Below are positions 48,569 through 58,591 of a stretch of DNA of 64,000 nt, one piece after another; the first letter of the stretch is position 1, and each line of letters opens with the position of its first letter. A program made the position numbers and the translations under genes. The notes beneath the pieces were generated by a model. It worked only from the letters and a program-made list of their open reading frames with translations. It had not been told where the DNA came from and did no database searches. This DNA comes from Haemophilus sp. CCUG 60358 (GTDB lineage: Bacteria > Pseudomonadota > Gammaproteobacteria > Enterobacterales > Pasteurellaceae), in assembly GCF_001679485.1 (NCBI RefSeq), contig NZ_LZOZ01000018.1:1-64000 (forward strand), given 5' to 3'.

Positions 48569-50272
48569 TTAAAACAACGTGTGAGGAAGCGTGATTTTCA
48601 CAATAGTACCACCTTGCTCCCCTTTTGAAATACTGAACTGAGCATTTAATTGTCGACTGCGCTCAGTCATAATATTTAAACCATAATGTCCGTCTGGCTC
48701 GTCTAGCGTAGGAATCCCCACGCCATTATCTTGTACGAGGATTTCGTATTCGCCCTCAGCATTAATATGGGCTTTTACCTCAATACGTGTACCTTTGGAG
48801 TGCTTAATCGCATTTAACGTTGCCTCACGTACAATTTGCAGAACGTGCACTAATTCTTGTGGATTTAAACTTTGCGATGGCAAACTACATTCTACGGTCA
48901 TTTGCATCTTCGTTTGTGAACGCAAACTTTCAATAACTTGTTCCAATGCAACCTGTAAATTCGCTTCTTGCACCGTTAAACGGAAGGTCGCCAATAATTC
49001 TCGTAATTGAGAATAACCATCTGATAAGGCTTGTTCAAATTCACCAATGATGGCAATACTTTTTTCTTTTGATTCTTCATCTTCTTTCTTCAAATTATGC
49101 TTTAACAACGTTAATTGAATTTGTAAGAAAGATAGTACTTGTGCCAACGAGTCATGTAATTCCCTGGCAATAATTGACCGCTCTTCCATCAATAAGAGTT
49201 GCTCTTGTTGGCGTTGCGTTTTGTGTGAATACAACGCTTTTGCCACCATTTGTCCTAGGTTTTTCATCATTCGCGGATCGGGACAAGGTAAACCGGCTTG
49301 CCATGAGAGCACTGCTAAGTTTTCATTTTCAATGGAAAGTTCTTCGACTTGAAGTGATTGTTTAGGATCTTTTTGACCAAAAGAAATTTCCCAATGTTCT
49401 GATCCGAAAATTTCTAACTCAATGTAGCGTAAATGTTCGCTGACACGAATATGATTGAGCACTTGACTGAGAATTTTATCATTAATCTTCGTGGGCGTAA
49501 GCAACTGCGAGCTTTGATAAAGCGTCGTTAAAGAGCGGTTAGTTTGGCGCAACTTTTGCGTTTGCTCATTTACCGCATCTTCTAAACGCGAATAAAGTCG
49601 CCCTAACTCAGAAGACATTTGCGTAAACACTTTCGCTAAAATACCCAGTTCATTATTGCTTTCTGTATCAAGTTGGATATGTTTAAACTGCCCCATTTGC
49701 ACTTGCATACTGGCTTTGGTCATGAGTTCTAGAGGTTTCACCACTTCGCGCTTCATATACCAAATCACATACGATACCATCGCAAGAATCAATAGCATGG
49801 AAACACACAATACCGAAACCGCAATAATCCATTTTAGTTCAGCAAAGCGTTGTAATTCCAACACGAAATCATCGACATCTTGTACATAACTTTTTAGTTC
49901 GGCGTGATATTTTTCAATTTGATGGCTACGCGCAAAATCGGACATCACCGCCCAGCGTTTTAGGATTTCTTGATAAGACTCTCTCACCCCTGAAGGTGCA
50001 AAAAGCTGATTTTGCACTGTCAGCAAAGCATCGGCATTGAGACTGCGTTGATAACGCACTAAATTTTGTTCCACCGTATTCAGCGAACGTTCCATTTCCG
50101 TTAATAGCCGATAACTTTGCATACGCAAAGAACCGGAGATATTAATGGCTTCCGCATCCGACTTATTACTCGCCATCACGATCAAACTCAATGAGCTAAT
50201 AATGCCCATGAAGATAATGACTACAAATAAATATTTAGCAATACGGGTAGAAACTGAACGTTTAGCGTACAC
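48569..50272 (-). CDS. narQ: Nitrate/nitrite sensor histidine kinase NarQ
   Basis: NarQ senses nitrate and nitrite and phosphorylates the response regulator NarP. The 567-residue protein has a first membrane helix (about 14-34), the ligand-binding P-box INISGSLRMQSYRL at 43-56, a second helix (about 148-171), a HAMP domain, a GAF-like central region, and a HisKA_3 kinase with His373 in ARELHDSLAQ and the ATPase motifs ATLNAIKHS and DNGVGIP. narP is not in the window. This is the only two-component protein seen here. Confidence 0.95.
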   Translation of the reverse strand: MYAKRSVSTRIAKYLFVVIIFMGIISSLSLIVMASNKSDAEAINISGSLRMQSYRLLTEMERSLNTVEQNLVRYQRSLNADALLTVQNQLFAPSGVRESYQEILKRWAVMSDFARSHQIEKYHAELKSYVQDVDDFVLELQRFAELKWIIAVSVLCVSMLLILAMVSYVIWYMKREVVKPLELMTKASMQVQMGQFKHIQLDTESNNELGILAKVFTQMSSELGRLYSRLEDAVNEQTQKLRQTNRSLTTLYQSSQLLTPTKINDKILSQVLNHIRVSEHLRYIELEIFGSEHWEISFGQKDPKQSLQVEELSIENENLAVLSWQAGLPCPDPRMMKNLGQMVAKALYSHKTQRQQEQLLLMEERSIIARELHDSLAQVLSFLQIQLTLLKHNLKKEDEESKEKSIAIIGEFEQALSDGYSQLRELLATFRLTVQEANLQVALEQVIESLRSQTKMQMTVECSLPSQSLNPQELVHVLQIVREATLNAIKHSKGTRIEVKAHINAEGEYEILVQDNGVGIPTLDEPDGHYGLNIMTERSRQLNAQFSISKGEQGGTIVKITLPHTLF

Positions 50273-50351
50273 GATAATTCTTCAAAATTGGAAAAAGTGA
50301 CCATAGTTTAGCACAAAGTGCGGTTGAAATTGGCTGATTTTTCACAAATAA

Positions 50352-50379
50352 AAAACATCGGCTTTGACACCGATGTTTT
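50352..50379 (-). terminator. Terminator after the MFS gene
   Basis: AAAACATCGG (50352-50361) and CCGATGTTTT (50370-50379) form a 10-bp stem; on the minus strand further T residues follow. Confidence 0.85.
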
Positions 50380-50406
50380 CAAAAACTTAAATTTTTTTGA
50401 CCGCAC

Positions 50407-51621
50407 TTAGCTCAATTCTTTGCCTTTTAATTCTGGCACTAAGAAGACCGTCGCCACCATGTCGATAACATAAATCACCGCCAAGAAAGCAATTGCAATA
50501 CTGAATGAGTACGCAGAGACAATCGCTCCGACAACAACTGGTCCAAACCCACCAACAGCACGACCTAAGTTAAACAACACATTTTGTGCCGTTGCACGTG
50601 CTTCTGTTGGATAGGCTTCTGCCATTAATGCACCGTAACCGCCCATCATGCCGTTGACGAACATCCCCAAGAAGGCACCAGCCACCAACATAGCGGTTGG
50701 GTCAGTTAATTGAGAGTAAGTGATGATGCTGATCACAGCACCAAGTTGGAATAATAAGAAACTTGGTTTACGTCCGATTCTATCGGCTAAGCGACCAAAA
50801 ATCCAAATCCCTGCCATCATGCCGCATACGGTAACAGCCGTCCATAAACCTGATTTCGTTAAACTAAAGCCAAGTTGTTTAGATAAGAAGTTTGGCATCC
50901 AAATCATAATGCCGTAGTAACCGAAGTTTTGTACAGACGTTAAAACCACTATACCAAGGCTTACTTTTGTAGTTGCTTTATCTTTTACTAAGAGTTTGAA
51001 AGATTCCAGTTTCGATATTTTTTGGGTTGAAAGTTCGGTCTGTTTTTGTGAGAAAATTTCAGGTTCGTGTAAACGGGTACGTAAATACCAGGCCACAAAT
51101 GCTGGGAAGATACCAACAACGAACATGCCACGCCAGCCGATATGTGGAAGCAATACAGGGGTGAGTAACGCAGCCGCTAACACACCAACTTGCCAACCTA
51201 ACGCCACATAAGACGCGGCTTTTGCACGGTGTTTTGCTGGCCACGCTTCAATGGCTAATGCCATACCGATACCAAATTCACCGCCCAAACCGATACCCGC
51301 GATGGTGCGATAAATTAATAAATCCCAATAGCCTTGTGCGATTGCACATAAACCGGTGAATACAGCGAAGAGGACGATTGTCCAAGTCAGCACGCGTACA
51401 CGCCCATAACGATCACTTAATGCACCAAATAAAATACCGCCCACCACAGCACCAATAAGTGTCCAGGTAACTAATGAGCCTGATTGTGCAGGAGTTAAAT
51501 TAAGATCTGCCGAAATGGCACTAAGCATAAATCCAAGAATAAGAAGATCGAATCCATCCATCGCATAGCCGACAGCTGATCCAATCAAGGCTTTCCAGCC
51601 ATATTGATTGACGTTTGTCAT
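50407..51621 (-). CDS. MFS transporter, sugar-acid/aromatic-acid:proton symporter type
   Basis: The 404-residue protein has 12 predicted membrane helices and the MFS loop motif GALSDRYGRVRVL after helix 2 and GRLADRIGRKPSF after helix 8. The N-terminal GYAMDGFDLLILGFMLSAI is typical of the AAHS / YjhB-NanT branch, which carries sialic acid, sugar acids or aromatic acids. The substrate cannot be fixed. It is flanked by terminators and probably transcribed alone. Confidence 0.85.
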   Translation of the reverse strand: MTNVNQYGWKALIGSAVGYAMDGFDLLILGFMLSAISADLNLTPAQSGSLVTWTLIGAVVGGILFGALSDRYGRVRVLTWTIVLFAVFTGLCAIAQGYWDLLIYRTIAGIGLGGEFGIGMALAIEAWPAKHRAKAASYVALGWQVGVLAAALLTPVLLPHIGWRGMFVVGIFPAFVAWYLRTRLHEPEIFSQKQTELSTQKISKLESFKLLVKDKATTKVSLGIVVLTSVQNFGYYGIMIWMPNFLSKQLGFSLTKSGLWTAVTVCGMMAGIWIFGRLADRIGRKPSFLLFQLGAVISIITYSQLTDPTAMLVAGAFLGMFVNGMMGGYGALMAEAYPTEARATAQNVLFNLGRAVGGFGPVVVGAIVSAYSFSIAIAFLAVIYVIDMVATVFLVPELKGKELS

Positions 51622-51763
51622 GATTGAGGTCCCTTTTGCTACTCACAGGTAGCGTTTAAAGTGAAATGATGAGGAAAGAAATTTTCCGACGCGTAGTTTA
51701 GAGAAATTGACGGAATTTTGCAAGAATAAGAAAAGCAAAGTGCGGTTGATTTTATTCAAGTTT

Positions 51764-51916
51764 TTATTTTTTCAATAAAATTCGAATTAATAAGGCAATG
51801 GCTGCCGCATCATCCACTAAACCTAATGGGCCAAGCACCGCTTCAGGCAAAATATCAATGGGACTGAACAGATAAATCAGAATGATGGCGATTTTAATTA
51901 ACTTCGTTTTATTCAT
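51764..51916 (-). CDS. DUF1232 (YkvA-like) 50-residue membrane protein
   Basis: A short open frame on the minus strand encodes MNKTKLIKIAIILIYLFSPI followed by DILPEAVLGPLGLVDDAAA and ending in ALLIRILLKK. The pattern YLFSPIDILPE...GLVDD is the core of DUF1232. It is hydrophobic at both ends and basic at the termini. A second in-frame ATG at 51922 would add two residues. The function is unknown. Confidence 0.72.
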   Translation of the reverse strand: MNKTKLIKIAIILIYLFSPIDILPEAVLGPLGLVDDAAAIALLIRILLKK

Positions 51917-51951
51917 AGTCATTGGACGAAAAGAAAAAGATCAGGTAAATT

Positions 51952-52212
51952 CTACAACTTATCCGAATGGTGAATCATCACAAAACGTTCCCAAAGCTGC
52001 TCTTCGCTTTCTTGGTGCTCAGGATCTGGCTTTATGCAGTTGGTAATCGGGCAAACTTTTTGGCAGGTTGGCGTGTCATAATGACCAACACATTCCGTAC
52101 AAAGCACAGGATCGATCACATAGATCTCCTCGCCGATTGAAATTGCTTCATTCGGGCATTCGGGGAGACACATATCGCAGTTTGTGCATTTGTTTGTGAT
52201 CAGTAACGCCAT
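51952..52212 (-). CDS. yfhL: YfhL family 4Fe-4S dicluster ferredoxin
   Basis: The 86-residue ferredoxin has a first cluster motif CTNCDMCLPECPNEA and a second, CTECVGHYDTPTCQKVCP, with the enlarged spacing typical of the YfhL/Alvin ferredoxin type. It is a low-potential electron carrier; the partner is unknown. It is divergent from the RNase T2 gene and separated from the MFS gene by the DUF1232 gene. Confidence 0.93.
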   Translation of the reverse strand: MALLITNKCTNCDMCLPECPNEAISIGEEIYVIDPVLCTECVGHYDTPTCQKVCPITNCIKPDPEHQESEEQLWERFVMIHHSDKL

Positions 52213-52287
52213 ACCATTCCTTTATATGAGAAAGCGGCGAATTATAGCCGACAAAAGCAAAATTGACAAAATTTAAACAGGATTTTT

Positions 52288-53001
52288 ATGAAAAAACAGG
52301 TTTCCACTCTTTCCCTTATTGCCCTTGCTGCATTTAGCATTTGGCAATATTTTACTGAACACAAAAAAGATACAAAACCAGCCCCAACAACCACACAACA
52401 ACAAAGCCAAAGTGCGGTCAAAAATACCCAAGATTTGGGGAATTATGATGTCATCATGCGCGATGATGCCATTGGACAAAACAAAAATGCGCCTGTTGAT
52501 TACTATATGTTGGCCTTATCTTGGTCGCCAGCATTCTGTGAAAAACAACGAGCGCAATATGGCAATAATTTACCCGATTCAGCGCAATATCAATGTAGTA
52601 CAAAAAATCAATTTGGCTGGGTAGTGCATGGATTATGGCCGCAAAATGCGAATGCACGTTCTGTTACGGATCACCCACGTTTTTGTAAAGGTGATTTAGC
52701 GCCACTTCCAATTGAAACCCTCGAGCCTTACCTTTCAATCTCGCCAGGCGCAAAATTATTGCAAGGCGAATGGGAAAAACACGGTAGCTGTGCGTTTGAT
52801 TCAGCAGAAGCTTATTTCAAACAAGAGAAAGCATTATTTGAATCGCTTTCCTTGCCAAACGAACAATTAAGCCGTAAAGAATTATTTCAATGGATGAAGC
52901 AACATAACCCGCAATTAAAAGGCGCTTATTTAGGGGCGAGCCATAACGAATTATTTATTTGCTACGATCGCCAATGGCAAGTAATCGATTGCCCTAAATA
53001 A
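52288..53001 (+). CDS. Ribonuclease T2 family enzyme (RNase I-like)
   Basis: RNase T2 enzymes cut RNA without metal and act outside the cytoplasm. The 237-residue protein has an N-terminal hydrophobic segment (about 6-22) that is a signal or anchor, a Thr/Gln-rich linker, and both active-site motifs: HGLWPQ at 114-119 (His114) and WEKHGSCAF at 162-170 (Glu163, His165). Several Cys residues probably form disulphides. It lies divergent from yfhL. Confidence 0.93.
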   Translation: MKKQVSTLSLIALAAFSIWQYFTEHKKDTKPAPTTTQQQSQSAVKNTQDLGNYDVIMRDDAIGQNKNAPVDYYMLALSWSPAFCEKQRAQYGNNLPDSAQYQCSTKNQFGWVVHGLWPQNANARSVTDHPRFCKGDLAPLPIETLEPYLSISPGAKLLQGEWEKHGSCAFDSAEAYFKQEKALFESLSLPNEQLSRKELFQWMKQHNPQLKGAYLGASHNELFICYDRQWQVIDCPK

Positions 53002-53099
53002 GCATAATTCACTTTTTTATTTGATCTACATCGTTACAACCTAGTAAGAACTAGGTATAATGTTCCCGTTTAATTTTAACTAACCCAAGAGGAAAGCTT

Positions 53100-54260
53100 A
53101 TGTCAGTAATCAAAATGACCGACTTAGATTTAAAAGGTAAACGTGTATTTATTCGCGCGGACTTAAACGTACCGGTAAAAGATGGCAAAGTGACATCTGA
53201 TGCACGTATTCGTGCGACTATCCCGACGTTAAAACTAGCTTTAGAGAAAGGCGCAAAAGTGATGGTTACCTCTCACTTAGGTCGTCCAACTGAAGGTGAA
53301 TTCAAACCTGAAGATTCTTTACAACCAGTTGTTGATTACTTAAAAGACGCAGGTTTCAATGTGCGTTTAGTGCAAGACTACTTAAACGGTGTGGATGTTA
53401 AAGAAGGCGAAATCGTTGTTTTAGAAAACGTACGTGTAAACAAAGGTGAGAAGAAAAACGATCCTGAATTAGGTAAAAAATATGCCGCACTTTGCGATGT
53501 ATTCGTGATGGATGCATTCGGTACGGCTCACCGTGCGCAAGCATCAACTTACGGCGTAGCAGAGTTTGCACCAGTTGCCTGTGCAGGTCCATTACTTGCA
53601 GCAGAATTAGATGCGTTAGGCAAAGCATTAAAAGAGCCTGCTCGTCCGATGGTCGCGATTGTAGGCGGTTCTAAAGTTTCCACTAAATTAGAAGTATTAA
53701 ACTCTCTTTCAAAAATTGCTGACCAAATTATCGTAGGCGGTGGTATTGCAAATACGTTCATTGCAGCAGCGGGCCACAATGTGGGTAAATCGTTATATGA
53801 AGCAGACTTAATCCCTGTAGCAAAAGAATTAGCAGCAAGCACGGATATCCCAGTTCCAGTTGATGTACGTGTTGGTACTGAATTCTCTGAAACTGCACCT
53901 GCAACAGAAAAATCAGTGACTGAAGTAAAAGATGACGAATCTATCTTCGATATTGGTGACAAATCTGCTGAACAATTAGCTGAAATCATCAAAAATGCAA
54001 AAACCGTTTTATGGAATGGTCCAGTTGGCGTATTTGAATTCCCTAACTTCCGTAAAGGGACTGAAATCATTTCTCACGCGATTGCAAACAGCGATGCATT
54101 CTCTATCGCAGGGGGTGGTGATACTTTAGCAGCTATCGATTTATTCGGTATTGCAGATAAAATCTCTTACATCTCTACCGGTGGCGGTGCATTCTTAGAA
54201 TTCGTTGAAGGTAAAGTATTACCTGCAGTAGAAATTCTTGAAAAACGTGCGAACGGTTAA
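53100..54260 (+). CDS. pgk: Phosphoglycerate kinase
   Basis: Pgk makes ATP from 1,3-bisphosphoglycerate in glycolysis and runs in reverse for gluconeogenesis. The 386-residue protein has the substrate motifs [11 protein letters not shown] near 19-29 and HLGRPTEG near 61, and the nucleotide-binding [12 protein letters not shown] and GGGDTLAAI. Length equals the E. coli enzyme (387). It is followed by fba on the same strand, the pgk-fba order usual in gamma-proteobacteria. Confidence 0.98.
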   Translation: MSVIKMTDLDLKGKRVFIRADLNVPVKDGKVTSDARIRATIPTLKLALEKGAKVMVTSHLGRPTEGEFKPEDSLQPVVDYLKDAGFNVRLVQDYLNGVDVKEGEIVVLENVRVNKGEKKNDPELGKKYAALCDVFVMDAFGTAHRAQASTYGVAEFAPVACAGPLLAAELDALGKALKEPARPMVAIVGGSKVSTKLEVLNSLSKIADQIIVGGGIANTFIAAAGHNVGKSLYEADLIPVAKELAASTDIPVPVDVRVGTEFSETAPATEKSVTEVKDDESIFDIGDKSAEQLAEIIKNAKTVLWNGPVGVFEFPNFRKGTEIISHAIANSDAFSIAGGGDTLAAIDLFGIADKISYISTGGGAFLEFVEGKVLPAVEILEKRANG

Positions 54261-54272
54261 TTAAATGGTTTC

Positions 54273-54296
54273 TATCCCCTCTGCACAGAGGGGATA
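54273..54296 (+). other. Hairpin between pgk and fba, first
   Basis: TATCCCCTCTG and CAGAGGGGATA form an 11-bp stem right after the pgk stop, with no T-run after it. It may protect the pgk 3' end or partly separate expression of the two genes. Confidence 0.6.
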
Positions 54297-54314
54297 AATA
54301 TTGATTCTTCAAAC

Positions 54315-54331
54315 GGAGGAATAAATCCTCC
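54315..54331 (+). other. Hairpin between pgk and fba, second
   Basis: GGAGGA and TCCTCC pair across a short AT loop. The stem holds purine-rich sequence that could mimic a ribosome-binding site but lies about 20 bp before the true fba site. Confidence 0.5.
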
Positions 54332-54352
54332 AAAACAAAAGGAAACACAACT

Positions 54353-55432
<1,080 letters not shown>

Positions 55433-55456
55433 TCCATAAAAATAGACTAAAATAAG

Positions 55457-55480
55457 ACCGCACTTTCTCGTGCGGTTTTT
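55457..55480 (+). terminator. Terminator after fba
   Basis: ACCGCAC (55457-55463) pairs with GTGCGGT (55470-55476), followed by TTTTTATTTTA. The left arm is an uptake signal. Confidence 0.88.
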
Positions 55481-55513
55481 TATTTTATATAACCTAAATA
55501 CCGACCATAATCT

Positions 55514-56758
55514 ATGCAAATAACAAAACAAAATTGGTTAGCCACCCTAATAAACTTTACGGTAACGCTTTTCTTTCTTTCGATATTTATTGTCAAAGGA
55601 GGATATAATGCTGCACCTGCTCTATTGATGTTAATCGGTTTAGGTTATGGCGTTTATGCTTTAATCAAGAAACCACTTTTAAACTTATCGAAAGTTGATA
55701 AATGGTTAATTTATAGCTACCTTTTTTATTTTCTTACATTTGTACTGTCCCTCTGCATTAACGGGGGAAAAATGCGTGATCTAGATACGGCAAGTCGTGT
55801 TGTTTTCTTAATTCCTGTTTTACTTTTATTATTAAAATATCCCGTCAAAACCTGTGTATTGAGTTACTCTATCCCCCTTGGTGGTATTGTTTCTGTCTGC
55901 ATTGCGCTTTATGATAAATTTATCTTGAATCTTAATCCACATCAAAACCCTCGAATTATGCATATTCAAGGCGGTGACATTTCTATGTCATTAGGCATTT
56001 TGAGCCTGATTATTACCCTATATGCTTATCAGAAAAGAGAGGTAAAACTGACCTTTCTTAGTGTGATTGGTGGCTTATGTGGCATCGTAGGAAGTTTGCT
56101 TTCTACCGCTCGTGGAGGATGGGTTGCACTACCGATCTTACTTATTGTTATCCTTTGGATTTATCGCCATTCCCTTTCAAAACGTTTTTTCCTCACTTTC
56201 TTTGGGATTATTGTGGTTTCGAGTATTGGTATTAGTCAAATGCCAAATAACCGTATTATGGAACGCATTAACGTTGCTCAAAAAGATATCCAACTTTATC
56301 TAGACAAAAATAATGGTAACACCTCTCTAGGCGCTCGTTTTGAAATGTGGAAAAGCGCACTTGAAATGGCGAAAGAAAAACCTTTATTTGGTTGGGGCAT
56401 TCAAGGTGCGACAGAAAAACGTAAGTTAGATACGAAAGAAAAAATTGTCACGGGTGACATTGGACAATTTACGCATGCCCATAACCAATATTTAGATGAC
56501 CTCTCAAAACGAGGAATTGTTGGATTACTCGCTTTGCTTGCTGTTTTATTTATACCTCTTAGAGCCTTTATGGAAAAGCTGAACACCACGAATGATGATC
56601 TCAAGCTGATTGCAACGTTAGGCGTTGCCCATATTTTATCTGTGATGATTTATGGCTTAAGCCAAGGTTTCTTGGTACATAATTCAGGCACTATTTTTTA
56701 CTTTTTCTTAACGATTGTGTTTTATACCGCAATACGAACACGGCAAAAGGCAGAATAA
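55514..56758 (+). CDS. O-antigen ligase / Wzy family membrane protein
   Basis: The 414-residue protein has about 10-12 membrane helices. Its Wzy_C region has RGGWVALPILL near 200 and the large periplasmic loop with FGWGIQGATEKR and FTHAHNQYLDDLSKRGIVGLL; the conserved His and Arg are those of WaaL ligases, which join sugars to lipid A-core. In a rough-type Haemophilus it may attach a glycan to the core. Its stop overlaps the next gene at TAATG, so the two are coupled. Confidence 0.82.
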   Translation: MQITKQNWLATLINFTVTLFFLSIFIVKGGYNAAPALLMLIGLGYGVYALIKKPLLNLSKVDKWLIYSYLFYFLTFVLSLCINGGKMRDLDTASRVVFLIPVLLLLLKYPVKTCVLSYSIPLGGIVSVCIALYDKFILNLNPHQNPRIMHIQGGDISMSLGILSLIITLYAYQKREVKLTFLSVIGGLCGIVGSLLSTARGGWVALPILLIVILWIYRHSLSKRFFLTFFGIIVVSSIGISQMPNNRIMERINVAQKDIQLYLDKNNGNTSLGARFEMWKSALEMAKEKPLFGWGIQGATEKRKLDTKEKIVTGDIGQFTHAHNQYLDDLSKRGIVGLLALLAVLFIPLRAFMEKLNTTNDDLKLIATLGVAHILSVMIYGLSQGFLVHNSGTIFYFFLTIVFYTAIRTRQKAE

Positions 56759-57786
56759 TGAAAATTTTAGTCATTCGTAACGATAAACTGGGCGATTTTG
56801 TTCAGGCATTTCCGGCTTTTGCGATGTTGAAAGCCTCAAATTCTGAGCTAAAACTAACCGCACTTGTGCCAGCTTATACTGCCCCATTGGCTCAAATTTG
56901 CCCCTATTTAGATGATATCATCATTGATAGTGCCAAGAACGACAAAGCGGATTTCAATCGTCTTGTTAAAGAAATCAAAGAGCAGCAATTTGACGGCATG
57001 ATTAGCTTCTTCTCCAATACCCATAACGGTAAATTAGCGTGGAAAAGTGGGATTCCTTATCGTCTTGCACCCGCAACAAAATGGGTGCAAATCCTTTATA
57101 ACCATCGTTTAACACAACGTCGTTCACGCTCAGAAAAATCTGAAGCAGAGTACAATCAAGATCTGGCTCGAGCGTTCTTAAAAAAACACAACATGCCGAT
57201 TGTGGAACCAAAACCACCTTATCTTTCACTTCCTGAAAGTGCGGTTAAAAATCAACGTGTTTTTCTACAAGAACAATTAGGCTTATCGGCAGATAAAAAA
57301 TGGGTGTTTGTGCATAGCGGAACAGGTGGTTCAGCAACAAGTCTTTCGTTGACACAATATGCTCAATTGATACAAGGTTTGTTAAGCGAATTTGATTGCC
57401 AGATTATCTTAACAGCAGGACCTGGTGAAAGTGAAAAAGCCCATGAATTAGCGGCAAAAATCGACAGCCCAAATGTGGTTGTTTACGATAAGAATAAAGG
57501 ATTGGTTGATTTTGCACATTCTCTAGCTTGTGCGGATTTATTCATTGCAGGCTCTACTGGACCATTGCATTTAAGCAGTGCATTCAATGTGCCAACGATT
57601 GGATTCTATCCAAACAGTCGCTCATCTCAGCCTCGTCGTTGGAAACCAATTAACGATGCAGATAAACATCTTGCTTTCTGCCCGCCAAAAGGGAAAGACG
57701 AAATGAATTTAGGCTTAATTTCTATTGATGATGCCTTAGTGGAGATTATCCCCTTCGTTCGAAAGATGTGGCAAGCGGGCAATTGA
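56758..57786 (+). CDS. Glycosyltransferase family 9 (heptosyltransferase-like)
   Basis: The 342-residue protein starts MKILVIRNDKLGDFVQAFPAF, the family 9 signature of WaaC/WaaF/WaaQ enzymes that add heptose to inner core lipooligosaccharide. The C-terminal half has VFVHSGTGGSATSL and FIAGSTGPLHLSSAFNVPTIGFYP, typical of the ADP-heptose site. Acceptor and sugar are not known. The last 51 bases overlap the 3' end of the convergent YczE gene. Confidence 0.9.
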   Translation: MKILVIRNDKLGDFVQAFPAFAMLKASNSELKLTALVPAYTAPLAQICPYLDDIIIDSAKNDKADFNRLVKEIKEQQFDGMISFFSNTHNGKLAWKSGIPYRLAPATKWVQILYNHRLTQRRSRSEKSEAEYNQDLARAFLKKHNMPIVEPKPPYLSLPESAVKNQRVFLQEQLGLSADKKWVFVHSGTGGSATSLSLTQYAQLIQGLLSEFDCQIILTAGPGESEKAHELAAKIDSPNVVVYDKNKGLVDFAHSLACADLFIAGSTGPLHLSSAFNVPTIGFYPNSRSSQPRRWKPINDADKHLAFCPPKGKDEMNLGLISIDDALVEIIPFVRKMWQAGN

Positions 57787-58401
57787 ATTTAAGCATAACT
57801 GCACTATCCAACCTATTGCGGCGGCAAAAACAACGGTACCAATTCCGACTGTGCCGCCGAGAATATAACCTAACACACAAACCGACACTTCAAGGCTTGT
57901 TCTCACAATCCCCACTTTTAAATGAAGTCGTTGACAAAGCCCCACCATTAAACCATCCCGCGGGCCTGCCCCCTGATGACAGGTTAAATACAATGCTGTC
58001 CCTAATCCATAAAGCAAAAGCCCAATGCTACCGAATAAAATTCGGCTAAAAAGTGCGGTTGGTTCTGGCACAATTTTCGTGGTTAAGCCAAGGAAAAAGG
58101 CAATCACAATAATATTCAGAATGGTGCCAAGCCCAAGCCTTAACTTGAGGGGAATCCAGGCTAACATTACCAAACAGCTAATCCAAAATGATGACCAACC
58201 GATACTCACCTTAGCTTGTAATGCTACACCTTGAGAAAGCACGGTCCAAGGTGAAGAGCCCAAATTAGCAAGCACAATTAAGCCATCTCCAATGCCCAGT
58301 ATTGCCAATGCAAATAAGAGCATCGACATCGTTTTACCTTCGACTGACCATAGCGATTTGGCAGCCCAACTGGTGTGAGGAATCACCCGTGCTTTTTTCA
58401 T
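57736..58401 (-). CDS. YczE/YitT-family membrane protein
   Basis: The 221-residue protein has about five membrane helices, with FALAILGIGDGLIVLANLGSSPWTVLSQG and GTALYLTCHQGAGPRDGLMVGLCQRL, the repeated GxGPRDGLM pattern of YczE/YyaS proteins. The start at 58401 follows an AGGAAT site; longer frames add residues with no site. Function is unknown. Its last 51 bases are antisense to the glycosyltransferase end. Confidence 0.82.
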   Translation of the reverse strand: MKKARVIPHTSWAAKSLWSVEGKTMSMLLFALAILGIGDGLIVLANLGSSPWTVLSQGVALQAKVSIGWSSFWISCLVMLAWIPLKLRLGLGTILNIIVIAFFLGLTTKIVPEPTALFSRILFGSIGLLLYGLGTALYLTCHQGAGPRDGLMVGLCQRLHLKVGIVRTSLEVSVCVLGYILGGTVGIGTVVFAAAIGWIVQLCLNSIARLPHLSNEGDNLH

Positions 58402-58508
58402 ATTATTCCTGTTTATATTTAACGCCGACATCATAATGGGAAACCCGATAAAACCTAAACATTTTAACGTCATATGATATAACCGAATTGACTGATAAAT
58501 ATCATAAA

Positions 58509-58524
58509 TGTGATGCAGATCACA
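58509..58524. promoter_or_regulatory. CRP site upstream of yjjI
   Basis: TGTGA-TGCAGA-TCACA matches the CRP consensus at all ten conserved positions. It is about 68 bp ahead of the yjjI start and about 108 bp ahead of the YczE start, in a divergent promoter region. Confidence 0.8.
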
Positions 58525-58591
58525 TTGTCAAAATTGTCATCACTCATTCACTGACTTAAAATAAGCTACCCTTTTTAATCAGGACATTATT

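Noticed and set aside
53549..54070. 173-codon open frame antisense to pgk
   Set aside because: It mirrors the strongly biased codons of a highly expressed gene and has no recognisable domain or start signal.
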